DNA from: Zygnema cylindricum
Taxonomy: Eukaryota; Streptophyta; Zygnematophyceae; Zygnematales; Zygnemataceae
Reading direction: 5' to 3'
Length of the DNA stretch: 49,757 nucleotides
NCBI GenBank assembly: GCA_037447655.1
Contig: JBBHKE010003487.1
Coordinates: 1 to 49,757 of the forward strand
In this document: positions 22,246 through 33,062 of the stretch, piece after piece
How the letters are laid out: the number at the start of each line of letters is the position of its first letter
How positions within the stretch are numbered: the stretch's first letter is position 1
Program-made: the position numbers and the translations under genes
The notes under the pieces: model-generated
What the model saw: only the letters and a program-made list of their open reading frames with translations
Database searches by the model: none
What the model was told of the DNA's origin: nothing

Positions 22246-22682
22246 AGAAATAGACTTTTTAAAATCAATTTGTTTTTTCAAATAATTTGACGAGGTGATT
22301 TTCGCAATGCTGTTGCTAAATGGATTTTGCCTCACTGTTGTCGCAAATATTAGGCCATTAACCGACTAATGTGGTGGTAAAGGTTTGAAATCTGAAGTCA
22401 TCAAAGCCATTGCATTCATAAACATTTGATTAAAAATCAAGAAACCAGGAAATTTCAATTTTCTGAATTGAGTGTTGAACATTTAGGTTTGTTGGTACGG
22501 ACTTCTTTTTCCGACATTAGTAGTTAATCAAACGGTTGTTGCAACAGACCTAATGCATTTTTCACCTGTTATTGAACGAGCGCTTCCCTTGTCAGTCTTT
22601 ATTTGAATTTATTTTTTAAGTCTTCGCATATTTTTGACACATTTTGGTCGCATAATTTCTTTTGGATTTTTCGGTGTTTATT
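22246..22682. other. Gypsy 3' remnant or unassigned junction
   Basis: Expected to hold the integrase C-terminus and 3' LTR of the gypsy element, but neither can be recognised. Sequence similarity to the next copia LTR begins sharply at 22683, so the boundary is a truncation or insertion junction. Confidence 0.4.
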
Positions 22683-23195
22683 GTTTAGGTAGATGGTAGA
22701 TACCGTACGGCTGGTATGCCTCTGTAGATTCAGTAGTGAACTCTTTGAGTATAACTTGTAGGACTTAGATTAATTTGATTATCACAATCAAGTATATCAA
22801 AGCAATGGCAAACTACTTTCTTCATCTTTGACCTATTGGTGTGATCACTCCTTTTAATGCATTTAAGTGAAACTTTGTGGAGTTATTCTTTGATATAATA
22901 TGTATATTCGTGTAAAGTTTCATACTTTTCAGAAATCTCTGTAAGATTCTGTGAGCATTCTAAGTGGTTAGTTTGTGAAGCTAACAGCTGTTTTTGTGAA
23001 ACTTTAGAGCTTATATCTTCTAAATTCTTTGGTGGATTGAAGCTTAGAGTGTCTATAGTATACTGCCTATTAGTGCCGTTTGAGGGGATTTTGTTATTTG
23101 TGGAGTAATCTGTGCTGTCTAAAACACGGCTGTTTGAGGGGCAGTTTGTGGTGCTTCCGAGAGTAATCCATGGTTGAAATAAGCTATGGACAATA
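22683..23195 (+). repeat. 5' LTR of copia element 2, 5'-truncated
   Basis: Starting at GTTTAGGTAGATGGTAG this 513-bp stretch matches 26434-26996 (the end of the 3' LTR) at high identity. Both contain ACCGTACGGCTGGTATGCCT, GCATTCTAAGTGGTTAGTTT and GTGCTTCCGAGAGTAATCC. It ends CAATA where the 3' copy ends CAACA. The first half of the LTR is missing upstream. Confidence 0.8.
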
Positions 23196-23207
23196 GGTTA
23201 TGGGCCC
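23196..23207 (+). promoter_or_regulatory. Primer binding site matching the initiator tRNA anticodon arm
   Basis: GGTTATGGGCCC directly follows the LTR end. It is the exact complement of GGGCCCATAACC in the anticodon stem-loop of eukaryotic initiator tRNA-Met. This is the known arrangement for Drosophila copia, which is primed by a half-tRNA rather than by the tRNA 3' end. Confidence 0.75.
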
Positions 23208-23213
23208 ACACCC

Positions 23214-24360
23214 ATGGCTACCCATATTTGATGGATAAAAATATCACTACTGGAAGGATGCACTCAAGAGCTACTTCGAGATGATGGAGCTAATGGATGT
23301 GGTGGACGGTACCTTGGCCGAAACATCAAATAGATGGAATTGGAAAAATCATGAGTGTCTAAGGGTTATCAAGAACTCCTTGACTGAGGATTTAGTAATG
23401 TCATACCTAAGTGTTAAAAGGGCAGTTGAATTATGGAAGTGCTTGGCTTAGTAGTGTTACCAAAATAGTTGAACACAAGTATGTAGGAGGTAGTATGGAG
23501 AAACACTGTATTGACTTACAAGTATTATTTGGAGACAAGTATTATTTGCAGAAAATAATTTGGCATGAGAAAACTTTAAAGACGCTCAACAAGCTATCTT
23601 GTTAATGAGAAGTCTACGTAAAGAATATAAGAGTGCACTAGATCGATTGAATTTAATTGATAAAAAGGATTGGAGCTTAAATGTAGCTAGACGAGTTGTT
23701 CTTGATGAAGAGGCTAATAAAAGGGTTTTATCAAGTGAAAGGAATATAAAGGAATCTAAGTCCCAGTTTCAGAAAATTAAAGGTAATGGTGAGTTTGGAG
23801 ATCGGCCTAAAAATTACTTTTACTGTAACGCTTTAGGACATACCTTTAGGGTATGCCCATCGTATAAAAGTGCATGTGTAACAGTGAATTTCAGAGATGG
23901 ATGGGACAACAACCTGGTTCTAACCCCAACAAGAAGGGAATCGAGTGCTTTCTTCAGTACTAGACAAGACTCAACAGATGACAAAGGGGATACACCGTGT
24001 GTTGACAAATTTATTTATTTACCGACCTTCTGTGTTGTTAGGAATGGTGTGAAAAAAGAGGTGACAGAAAAGGATTTCGTGTCTGTCCCTTTTCTCGACG
24101 ACAGATTGGTGAGTAACAAAGAGTTACAGGGGGAAGAGTTTATTGAAATAAGGAAAAAGGACAAAAAAGAGAAGGACACAATTTTTGTGACCTTATCAGA
24201 TGACAAATCGGTGAGTGAAAATTGCTTACAAGAAAGTTTTTTAGCTGAAGCAAGAGGAGTTGAAGGAAGAGATCGACACTTAGAAGCAGAAACTAGAAAT
24301 AAGGTGGGTGTGGAAATTGGAGAACTAGGAAAAAAAAAAACAAAGAAAAATTGTTCATAA
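23214..24360 (+). pseudogene. Copia-type gag remnant
   Basis: After the primer site, a frame reads YHYWKDALKSYFEMMELMDV, VDGTLAETSNRWNWKNHECL and VKRAVELWKCLA. This is the UBN2/retrotran-gag pattern of copia Gag (W-x-L, DVVDGT, A-ELW). Frameshifts and stops occur at 23214-23240 and 23451. From 23599 a 253-codon frame continues with KDWSLNVARRVVLDEEANKR and a zinc knuckle YFYCNALGHTFRVCPSY (near 23815), in which the first Cys of C-x2-C-x4-H-x4-C is now Tyr. The C-terminal 150 residues are Lys/Glu-rich and resemble no pol domain. It packages element RNA in intact relatives. Confidence 0.75.
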
Positions 24361-25609
24361 TATTTGAGTGCGAAAAGAAGTTTGTGGGAGTGAAAAATGT
24401 AATTGAAATGCAAACGTTAGAAATATAGGAAAGGAAAACAGGAAGAAAAGAGTACAGCTGAAAAGAAGAAGAATCAAAATTAAAATTTCTCAGATGAATG
24501 AAGTTAATGGGAATAGCAAATCTATGAAAAAAAACATAAAGGTAAAACATAAAAATATTTTTGGCAATTATACGAGTAGAAAACTGTGACAGAAATGTAA
24601 ACTTTCAGAAAAGACAAAAAATAATGAAGAAAACAAAGAGAAGATGCAATATTCAACGGATCAAGGGCAAAAGAAAACATGCTCAAAAAGTGATTAAGAG
24701 AAGAGAGCGGGAGAAATGATTTTATGGAGGACATTGTTGGAGAACGTGAATTTAGAGAAATCTTAATTTTGGAAAAACTTTTTTACAGGGATGTGTTATA
24801 AAGACAAGCTCCTTTTGACATTCAATATTTTTGATAGGATTTTAGATTGAATGTTATTCCTTGTTGATTTAGTTGAAAAGAAACAAAAAGTGTAATTTAT
24901 ATATTTTTGAAGACGAAAGTGGTAGCGGAAGCAATGGCTTGTTCAGGAAGGAAAATTTTGGGAGACATGGCACAACCCAACGAAAGCAATGGTGAATCAT
25001 CGAAAGCAGTTCACAACGCGAAGCAGCAACGCAACATATCAGCGCAGCAGATGGCGTGGATAGCCTGGAATGGCGTGGAAGTATCTGAGAGGGGAGAAGG
25101 TACAGCAATTGTTTGATGAAAGTGTGAAGAAGATAGATTTCTTGACAAGTCTGATAACATGGAGGTGTGACGAATACGAGTGGAAATTCAGAGTTACTGG
25201 AGAGGTGTTATAACATTAGTAAAAAGACAGTCTGGCCCTTCATGGGATATGGGGAGCTATTACAAGATGATATTAATTCTGTATGAATGGGTAGAATCTG
25301 CACTGAAAACCAAAACAAAACGGGATACAAAAAGGCAGCAAAACAATGTGCATTCAAGAAGAATGAATTTTTGCAAGGGGTCAATTAAAGAAGTCGAAGA
25401 ATGGAAAACATGGAAAGAAGCAGCAAGAGCAGTGGCGACGTCAACAAAAGTAGTAATGTTGTGATTGTTTGTGTAAAGTTTGAATTTTTAGCAGTGGAGG
25501 TTCTGAGAGAATTTTTTTTAAATACTGAATATTATATACATCCTTGCATTTTGTATGTACGTCCATTGGAGTCTCAATGTCTATAGACAGAATGAAGTAA
25601 TGAGTCTAA
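24361..25609 (+). other. Internal non-pol region of copia element 2
   Basis: Between gag and the polypurine tract there are 1.25 kb in which no protease, integrase, reverse transcriptase or RNase H motif appears in any frame. Short frames (for example 24907-25116 and 25180-25464) are unrecognised. Given the LTRs, primer site and polypurine tract, the element looks non-autonomous. Confidence 0.55.
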
Positions 25610-25622
25610 AGCTTTAGGGGAG
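25610..25622 (+). promoter_or_regulatory. Polypurine tract followed by an LTR-like start
   Basis: AGCTTTAGGGGAG then TGTTGTTTTGAAAA. The same 13-mer precedes the LTR of the minus-strand copia element at 12019-12031. Confidence 0.6.
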
Positions 25623-25849
25623 TGTTGTTTTGAAAACTTTAGTCCTCAGTAGATGAGGCTGTGAGGGGGAAGTTGAAAGTAGAATAGAGAAGCTGCTACG
25701 GCTGCGATGTCAAAGTAGCATAGCATAGCAGCATAGCACTGCACGCTGCATATTGTATTCAGACTGGGCTGCGATAGCAAACTAGCGCAGCATAGCATTT
25801 CACGCTGCATATTATATTATGGGTGCATGAAACTAAATTTTCACGGGAG

Positions 25850-26996
25850 TGTTGTTTTGAAAAGATTGTTTCGTGCGTACGCGACATTTCGTGCGCAATG
25901 GAATTAAATGTGGAGGTTCGAATGGATTCATGGATTGGGGGGAGCAAACGAACGGATATAATTTAAGTGATGTAAAAGACTCGTTGAGTGGCGTGAACAA
26001 GCATTGACAAATGGACGGCTGATCGCGAAGCGATCCCATGTGGAATAAGCCAAATGTTGAAATAGGCACCGCCGGTACGGCGCAGCTGCGACGCAGACAA
26101 GTCAACACTGCTGCGGTTATTTTGGATAAATACGCGCTGCCGGTACGGAGGAGCTGCGACGCAGACAAGTCAACAGAGCTACGGTTACCTTGATATGATC
26201 CGTACGGACAAAGCAGCTGACGCAGCTGCGGATTATATAACTAGTATAGATTGTGAGCAATGATATTTGTTTAGTGGTTGCTTAGTGGTTGCTTGGTTTT
26301 TGAAGTACAAAGATTGTGGAGATGTCGGTGTAAATATTACGTACAACATAGGTTTGTCTTTTTGCTAATTAATTTATTAGTGTAGATTTGTTCAGTCTGA
26401 CATACCTCGAACTATTCGGGTATACATACACTAGTTTAGGTAGATGGTAGATACCGTACGGCTGGTATGCCTCCGTACATTCAGTAGTGAACTCTCTGAG
26501 TATAACTTGTAGGACTTAGATTAATCTAAGTTATCTTGTAGGACTTAGATTAATTTGATTATCACAGTCGAGTTTATCAAAGCAACGGCAGACTGTTTTC
26601 TGCATTCAGCATCTTTGACCTGTTGGTGTGATCACTCTGTTTGGTGCATTCATGTGAAACTTTGTGGAATTATTTTATGATATAAAATGTATATGTGTGT
26701 AAAGTCCTATACTATCCAGGAATCTCTCTAAGATTCTGTGAGCATTCTAAGTGGTTAGTTTGTGAAGCTGTCACCTGTTTTTGTGAAACTCTAGAGCTTA
26801 TATCTTCTAGATTCCTTGGTGGATTTGGCTGTTAGTTTGGGAGCTTATAGTGTCTATAGTATTCTGTTTATTGGTACAGTTTGATGGGATTGTGTTATTT
26901 GTGGAGTAAACTGTGCTGTCTAAAACACGGCAGTTTGAAGTGTAGTCTTTGGTGCTTCCGAGAGTAATCCATGGTTGAAATAGGCCATGGACAACA
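25850..26996 (+). repeat. 3' LTR of copia element 2
   Basis: Begins TGTTGTTTTGAAAAG and ends GGACAACA, so the termini are TGTTG...CAACA inverted repeats. The last 563 bp match the partial 5' LTR. The start TGTTGTTTTGAAAAG also matches an LTR fragment on the - strand ending at 45464. An earlier TGTTGTTTTGAAAAC at 25623 is a duplicated LTR start, so the true 5' boundary may be either. A 20-bp word CTTGTAGGACTTAGATTAAT is repeated in tandem near 26508 and 26537. Confidence 0.75.
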
Positions 26997-27622
26997 CTCT
27001 GCTCCGAAGATCTCACACTGAATTGCATACAAAATTTTGCATGGAATTCCAAATTCCGGTTCATAAGTTCTCAACAATCCCTACTCTCATGATTCAACAT
27101 TGAATTGCATTCAAGATTTTGCACAGAATACTAAATTCAGGTTCATAAATTCTCAATAATCTCTGCTCTCATGATTCCCCACTGAAATGCATACACAATT
27201 TTGCACGGAAATCCAAATTCTGGTTCATAAATTCTCAACAATCTCTGCTCTGATGATTCCGCACTGGATTGCATTCAAAATTTTGCACCACCAGAATTTG
27301 GAATTCCGTGCAAAATTTTGAATGCAATCCAGTGCGGAATCATCAGAGTAGAGATTGTTGAGAATTTATGAACCAGAATTCGGAATTCCGTGCATTAACC
27401 TGAATTTGGAATTCCGTCCAAAATTTTGTATGCAATCCAGTGCGGAATCATCAGAGCAGAGATTGTTGAGAATTTATGAACCAGATTTTGGAATTCTGTG
27501 CAAAGTTTTGAATGGAATTGAGTGCGGAATCATGAGAGTAGAGATTGTTGAGAATTTATGATCCAGAATTCTAAATTTCTTGCAAATATTTGAACCAGAA
27601 TATGCAATTCAGTGCGAGATCT
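26997..27622. repeat. Palindromic array of about 84-bp units
   Basis: Four units in one orientation (26997 to about 27294; words CTCTGCTC, GCACTGAATTGCAT, AAAATTTTGCACGGAATTCC, GGTTCATAAATTCTCAACAA) are followed by about four units in the opposite orientation (27296-27622). The array starts exactly where the copia 3' LTR ends. Because the unit length is a multiple of three, open frames run through it on both strands, giving a repeated peptide YEPEFGIPC. A single extra copy lies at 40405-40525. Confidence 0.85.
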
Positions 27623-27684
27623 TTAGAGCAGAGATTCTATGCATTGCCAGTCACTCACAGTTGATACACGCGACGGGAATCATC

Positions 27685-27977
27685 TTAGGAGAAATACCCT
27701 CCGTCACATTTGATCTCCGGAAAGTTCCCCTTGTTCACGACGGCCGCCTTCACCGCCTCCAGAGCAAAGTCTGTAGCAGCACAATTGAATGAGAAGTGTC
27801 AGAGGAGCGAATTTATTTCGCACGTGTGAATTCAAAAACAAATAAAGGAAAAAAGAAGGTCAGAGGAGGGGAAAACTTACTTTATGGCTTCGGCATGTCT
27901 CCATGGTAATCTCCCATTATGAGTGCGACGTTACACACTATCATCAGCACGGTCACGATAACCATGGTGAGGGCCAT
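27685..27977 (-). pseudogene. Small two-exon gene with one in-frame stop, unrecognised
   Basis: On the - strand, ATG at 27977 opens exon 1 (27977-27881, 97 nt), encoding a hydrophobic segment MALTMVIVTVLMIVCNVALI then GDYHGDMPKP. This looks like a signal anchor or signal peptide. The donor GTAAGT follows at 27880; the acceptor (TGCTGCTACAG) ends at 27771. Exon 2 (27770-27685) encodes FALEAVKAAVVNKGNFPEIK then CDGGYFS and ends at TAA. The spliced length is 183 nt, a multiple of three, and the frame is kept across the junction. Codon 32, just before the donor, is TAA. So either it is a pseudogene, a 31-residue peptide with a 3' UTR intron, or the stop is bypassed. No family is recognised. Confidence 0.5.
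27771..27880 (-). other. GT-AG intron of the small minus-strand gene
   Basis: 110 bp, with a consensus donor GTAAGT and an acceptor CTACAG after a moderately T-rich stretch. Unlike the kinase intron it is not pure CT. Confidence 0.5.
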
Positions 27978-28010
27978 GGCTACACTCGCCACGTTACACA
28001 AGCATGAAAT

Positions 28011-28018
28011 TTTATAAA
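28011..28018 (-). promoter_or_regulatory. TATA-like box upstream of the small minus-strand gene
   Basis: TTTATAAA lies about 35 bases upstream of the ATG at 27977 on the - strand. A transcript starting 25-30 bases downstream would have a very short leader. Confidence 0.35.
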
Positions 28019-28285
28019 CCAAAGGCCACGTGGCAGTGTTTATTAGACAAAGATCCGTTTTCCATTTCTGTTTGGGTTTGGACTGCGAACAAAGTTTCGT
28101 TCTTTTTATTTCTTTTTATTTTATGTGTTGAGCATCTTTTAGAAGTACGGTACGGCCTGTCAAAAGTGGGATCTTCCCAACCGCTTGTTACATGGGGACA
28201 TGCCCTTAAGTAGAAAAGACTAACCGGATTGAGGCGTCCGCTTCATCAAGAGCCAAAACTGCCAAAAAGTGGTCGTTCGGATTAT

Positions 28286-28418
28286 TAACGTTGTGTATCG
28301 GGTAAAATTATATCGTGATAAATTCGAAAATCGACCAGTGATATGCGTCGATATATCGCACCAGAACCAATAAATTACATCGCGATATATTTTACAATAT
28401 ATAATATTTATTTAAAGC
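28286..28418. mobile_element. Family-B MITE fragment
   Basis: TAACGTTGTGTATCGGGTAA matches the family-B terminal repeat (TAGTGTTGTGTATCGGTAA). It is followed by CGATATATCG-type sequence typical of the family. It is cut off by the family-D fragment that begins at 28422. Confidence 0.5.
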
Positions 28419-28421
28419 TAA

Positions 28422-28680
28422 GGGTACAGCCCCATGTGGCTAAGTACGGGTTTTTTTCTGTCGTTTTCCTTAAAACTTTAGTACCGTACTGCCTTAATTG
28501 CAGCCGTACGAAGAAATCGCAAATTTGTAATAAAAAATTTGCGTCATCCGCGAACTTAAGATTTACGAAAATTTGTCGTCTTGTGTTTTTTCGATTCACT
28601 GTCACGTCATCTTCAAACTTATCATAAAACACATCGCCAATGTGTTTTAAGCAAAGTAAAGCCGTTTACATAAATAGGAA
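28422..28680. mobile_element. Family-D MITE fragment
   Basis: Starts GGGTACAGCCCCATGTGGC after TAA. GGGTTTTTTTCTGTCGTTTT and TCTTCAAACTTATCATAAAA match the family-D element at 5073-5850 in reverse orientation. No matching right terminus is found before 28724. Confidence 0.5.
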
Positions 28681-28726
28681 AACATATTCCCACGTGTGAA
28701 AAGTTTTTAGAAGTTTTGACAACTTA

Positions 28727-29411
28727 GGGTGAACTTCCATTAGCGAAAAAGTGGGGCTTTTTACTGACGGCCGTACCGTTTTGTATAGGTTCGTACATAA
28801 ATTTTTTTTTCCAAGGAAAACATCATTACAGAAAAATATCCAAGGTTGTAGGCGTAAATTCAGACCATCGGATGCTATTACACTTTTTATCTGAGACGCC
28901 ATGTCATTAGCCCTACAGTTTGTTCAGAACCTGCACTGGGAGGACAATTCTCGAAAACAGAACGAGTAAAAATGGGTCGCGTGGAAAAGTGAACAAAAAA
29001 TCCACGATGACCGCGCGCTTATGCGCGTACACGTCGCAAAGGCCACGTGCCTTTTGTCAGGGTGGCTGCGAATCCGCGTAAATTGTCCCGTCACGCTCCC
29101 ACCATCAAAGTTTGCCGCCGCCATTTTGTGGTTGCGTTTTGAAATTTTGGGAAGTACAATTAATGCCCTCTATACGAGTCATTAATTACTTGTGGTGGTG
29201 TAGATATTACCTCCGTTTGTACAGATATTGCGTTCAGACTTTGCATTTTAGAATTCTTTCAAGATTCTAAGAATCTAAGTTTAACCTACCTGTTATAATC
29301 GAGAGTTAGCCACGCAAACAAAAAGTTGTTTACAAACGCGACGTAATGAAAGGCACGCCCTTCAGTAATATTTTCCGTACAATTACTAAGACGCGTAATG
29401 GAAGTCCACCC
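28727..29411. mobile_element. Family-C MITE copy 1 (PIF/Harbinger-like)
   Basis: Starts GGGTGAACTTCCATTAGCG and ends CGTAATGGAAGTCCACCC, which are inverted repeats. TTA lies on both sides (28724-28726 and 29412-29414). It shares interior blocks with copy 3 at 8070-8775 (TGGAAAAGTGAACAAA, GACCGCGCG, TACACGTCGCA). At 685 bp it has no transposase. Confidence 0.75.
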
Positions 29412-29414
29412 TTA

Positions 29415-30168
29415 GGGTAAAATTCCATTAGGCGGTCCCAGTAAGTGTACAGAAAATTCTACTGGCAACGTTTACCGGAAGACTATTCCATTTTGTCGGG
29501 CTAGTAATAAAAATTCCTCAATTATGATTGGCACCACATAGGTTAGAGTTCAGATTCATAAAATCTTAAAAAAATCTACAAACATAAAGTCAAAAAAAAA
29601 TATTTGTACGACTGGAGGTAGTTAATGATTCATACGTAAAGTTTGCGGCCAGATTTTGATTTTGAAAGTGAGAATCAAAATATCGAAACGGAATGGCAAA
29701 AAAACGCGGCAAACTTTGAAGGTCGTGGCATACTTTGATTGTCGGTGGATGTCAGACGGAGCGCGCGAGGATGTTTTCAGCTCACTTACATCCAACGTGG
29801 TAGGTGGCACATGGCCTGTAGGACATAGGCACATGGCGTGTAAGACGTGTAGGCCTGTGATCGCTTGTTCAAATTGGATATTTTTCCGCTTTTTAACGTG
29901 TACCAATGGTACACGACCTTATCATGAGCAGTATCATACAACTCTCCTCGCGAGGAGAGTATCGTGGCACTGGAAAATGTGCGCGATTGCTTCTTTGATC
30001 TGAAAAAGTGGAATATCCAACGGCCAGGAATTACACCTACATCATTGCAGCCTCCCGACAGCTTTCCAGTTACGATGTCTCGGCTGACAAAAAAAAATTA
30101 AGGTACGACTCTGTACGAAAACGGCGTCCAGTAGCGAACCCCACTTTTCGTCTAATGGAATTCTACCC
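29415..30168. mobile_element. Family-C MITE copy 2, abutting copy 1
   Basis: Starts GGGTAAAATTCCATTAGGCG and ends CGTCTAATGGAATTCTACCC. TTA lies at 29412-29414 and 30169-30171. The left TTA is shared with copy 1. Near its right end, ACCCCACTTTTCG corresponds inversely to CGAAAAAGTGGGGC of copy 1. At 754 bp it has no transposase. Confidence 0.75.
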
Positions 30169-30171
30169 TTA

Positions 30172-31715
30172 GTTGTCTCGCCCGTGGTGTGAAGGGTGTG
30201 ATGGGGTCCTACACAAGGGGAAATGCTCCGTAACCTTTACACTTTGCAAAATACCGTCTGAGTACCGCGGATTTTTTGGGTCATAGTGTTGTTGTTTGTG
30301 TTTTTTTTTATATAAAAAAAAACATGAATGAGAAAAAAACCCTAAACATATTTATATTTGCGACACACCGCGCGGCGCGAGGCGTCGTAAAATTAAATGA
30401 GGAGTGAAAGGTGTGAAGGGCGACGTGGACGCTTCACACGCGACCTTCACACTTAAAAACGCAAGATTCATGGTTTTTTGTTTTTTTCCGCTTGCATGTT
30501 GTACGGTTTTTTTTTTTGCAAGGGTCTCGTTGATGTACTTTCATTTCACACAAAATTGAAAAAACTGCGAAATCACGGATGACGGCCGGATAGGAGAGGT
30601 TTACACAATGGCATGTTGCACAGCCACGGCTGCAAGGCTATACGTCTCTGATGTCACGCAATGACATGCAACATACAAAATCCGCAAATTGTTTTAAAAA
30701 TTACGATGTGTCTTGCGACGCTTCAAAATGTTTCGAAAAAATACGGTGCGACAAAGACAGATTGTACACGATGACAACCGTCACGGGTATTGTCGATGTA
30801 TACAATCGTCACAGACTCGAGTAACAATTTTGACTAAACACATAAAGACACCTGAAATCTGGGTCCGCCGGATCCGCGCTAAAATACAAAGTAAGTTCGC
30901 TAAGTTACACATACATGGGGTTGTACCCTAATACTTTATACATAGTTGTTCAAATCGCACGATTTTTTCATTTTTTCTGACTTTTAGGTATTATTCGTGA
31001 CTTTTGAAAAAATCGCAAAAAAACGCGATGCACTTTCTGTTCGGTAAACTGAACGGATAATTTACAGAAATTGTACGGTATTTTACGGTAACTATATTTT
31101 TTTTACAGGAAAATGTATGGAATTTGACGAAAATATATGTTGCACGTATTAATACTTTCTGTCTGGTAAACTGAACAGAAATTTCATGGATAATGTACGG
31201 AATTTTATGGTTCATGTACGGACAATTTCGAAAAGAGATGTTGTAACGTCACACTATTTGCGCGCTGTAAGTTTGAAATGTGTAGGAACGTATGTTCATG
31301 CACGGAATTGTATGGACAGAAATTCATTAACGATTTTTACTAATTTTTCAAATCGACCTCTCCAATTTCTACGTATTATTCGCTCGTTTGAATCGGTCGT
31401 AAAATATGATTTGAATAACTATGTCTTTATATCATATAGTATTTTACCAAAAACAATAAATAGCATGGTAGGTCACGTATGTTGCGAATTTGTTATGTAA
31501 CTTCAATCTAGACGGCGCAACATGTAACCGCAAAAAATCAGTACGTTTTACAATTAGTACCTATTTACTTACAACATTTAAAATTTCGAAACGAAAAAAT
31601 GATATTAATTTTGTCAAATGAAAATGATGATCTGAGAACATTGTTTTTGCAACGTTTGTTTTGCAAATCTAGAGATTCTGGTTGGCATTATATTCTATTT
31701 AAATACTAAGCAACA
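30172..31715. other. Spacer rich in GTACGG words
   Basis: No gene is recognised. ACTTTCTGTTCGGTAAACTGAAC near 31030 is repeated as ACTTTCTGTCTGGTAAACTGAAC near 31152. TGTACGG/TTACGG words are frequent between 31060 and 31220. A frame at 31186-31500 has no known motif. Confidence 0.4.
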
Positions 31716-31775
31716 CTAAATAAATAATAATAAATAAATAATAATAAATAAATAATAATAAATAAATAATAACAT
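31716..31775 (+). repeat. AATAAATAAT microsatellite
   Basis: Units TAAATAAATAATAA repeat about four times. Confidence 0.85.
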
Positions 31776-32369
31776 ATTATATTGTGACACTAAATATAAA
31801 GCCACGTATAAACCACACATGTGAGTTGGTGATGACAGTTGTTTTAGTGATCAATGTACAAAAAGAATATCTTAACTATTTCTTGGCTAAATTTAAGATA
31901 GTGAATTAAACGCCTGAATTATTTGCAGCATTCTGTTATTTTTAGGCAGTGATACCGACATGTTTTTATCAACTTTTCGTATGACAAACTAATCCGGTCA
32001 ACATACTTTGAAAATCATATAAACTACAGTATTTTGCTTGTGTGGCCACTATGCGTGCCCATGTCCGACCACTACGGCCACTACACCAGTAGCACTTGTC
32101 TTCTATTTCAGGAAACATATTTTCCAAGCATAATGTCAGAAAAAACCACACAAATACTCTGAAAACCAAAGAAGACAACTTGGCAATAGTATGGGGGCAC
32201 AAACACTTACGAATAATTAAAAAAGAAAAAAAATCAAACTTTGATATATCGCGATATAATATAGCGGCATATCGGCCCCATATATCGACGAAAAATTGCG
32301 ATATCTAGCTCCTCGATATATTGAAGCGATATATCGAATATCGGGTACTTAGAATTCAGTACATATAGA
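31776..32369. other. Spacer with CGATATATCG-rich tail
   Basis: No gene is seen. From 32240 the sequence is rich in GATATATCG words like family-B interiors, and ends TATAGAACACTACG at the next insertion. It may be a worn family-B relative. Confidence 0.4.
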
Positions 32370-32377
32370 ACACTACG

Positions 32378-33062
32378 CAGAGGTCGCAAACGGTCCACCG
32401 AAACCGTGACCGACCGTTAACCGACCGCCCGCGCCGGATCCGGAACGGATTCGGTTGCCAAATTTTGGGGGTCGGGCGGTTACGGTCGGTTGACTCACCA
32501 GGAAAAAGAAAACGGTCAGTTACGGTCGGTCAAACAAAAAACCAAAAAAAATGAAAATCTTGTACTTTTTTTTTCCAACATTATTGTTCTTTGTACTTTT
32601 GGTATCGTGGAGGAGCGTGGCATCATGATTTGCTTCGCAAATCTGACACGGTACTGTAGTAAGTTGTTTATTTCGCATATGAAAGGGAACGCGACGAAGC
32701 GTCGCAAATCTGACACGGTAGTATACTATTCATTTCGAAAATCTTAGGGAAAGCGACAAAGCGTCTCAAATCTGACACGGTAGTACAATATTCATTTCGC
32801 AAATATTAGGGAACGCGACAAATCGTAATTATTGGCTTATTCCGTCGTACATTGATTAATTTTGTACTTTTTCGGTTACGAGCGGGCACGGTTAGTCGCT
32901 AAAAATCAAGATTCGGTTAATTTTTTTACGTAAACGACGGTCGGTTAACGGTTAACAATTTTGGAGCGTGACAAAACTCAGTCGGGCGTCGGTTACTCAG
33001 ATTTTGAAAAAAAAAAAAACGGTCGGTTTCGGGTATGATTTTTTTGACTTTTGCGACCTCTG
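32378..33062. mobile_element. hAT-like MITE, 685 bp, with intact 8-bp target duplication
   Basis: Starts CAGAGGTCGCAAA and ends TTTGCGACCTCTG, a perfect 13-bp inverted repeat. ACACTACG lies on both sides (32370-32377 and 33063-33070). CAG..CTG ends with an 8-bp duplication define hAT. The subterminal zones carry many copies of ACCGACCG/CGGTCGG, the kind of clustered motif a hAT transposase binds. AAATCTGACACGGTA is repeated three times in the middle. No transposase is present. Confidence 0.85.
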
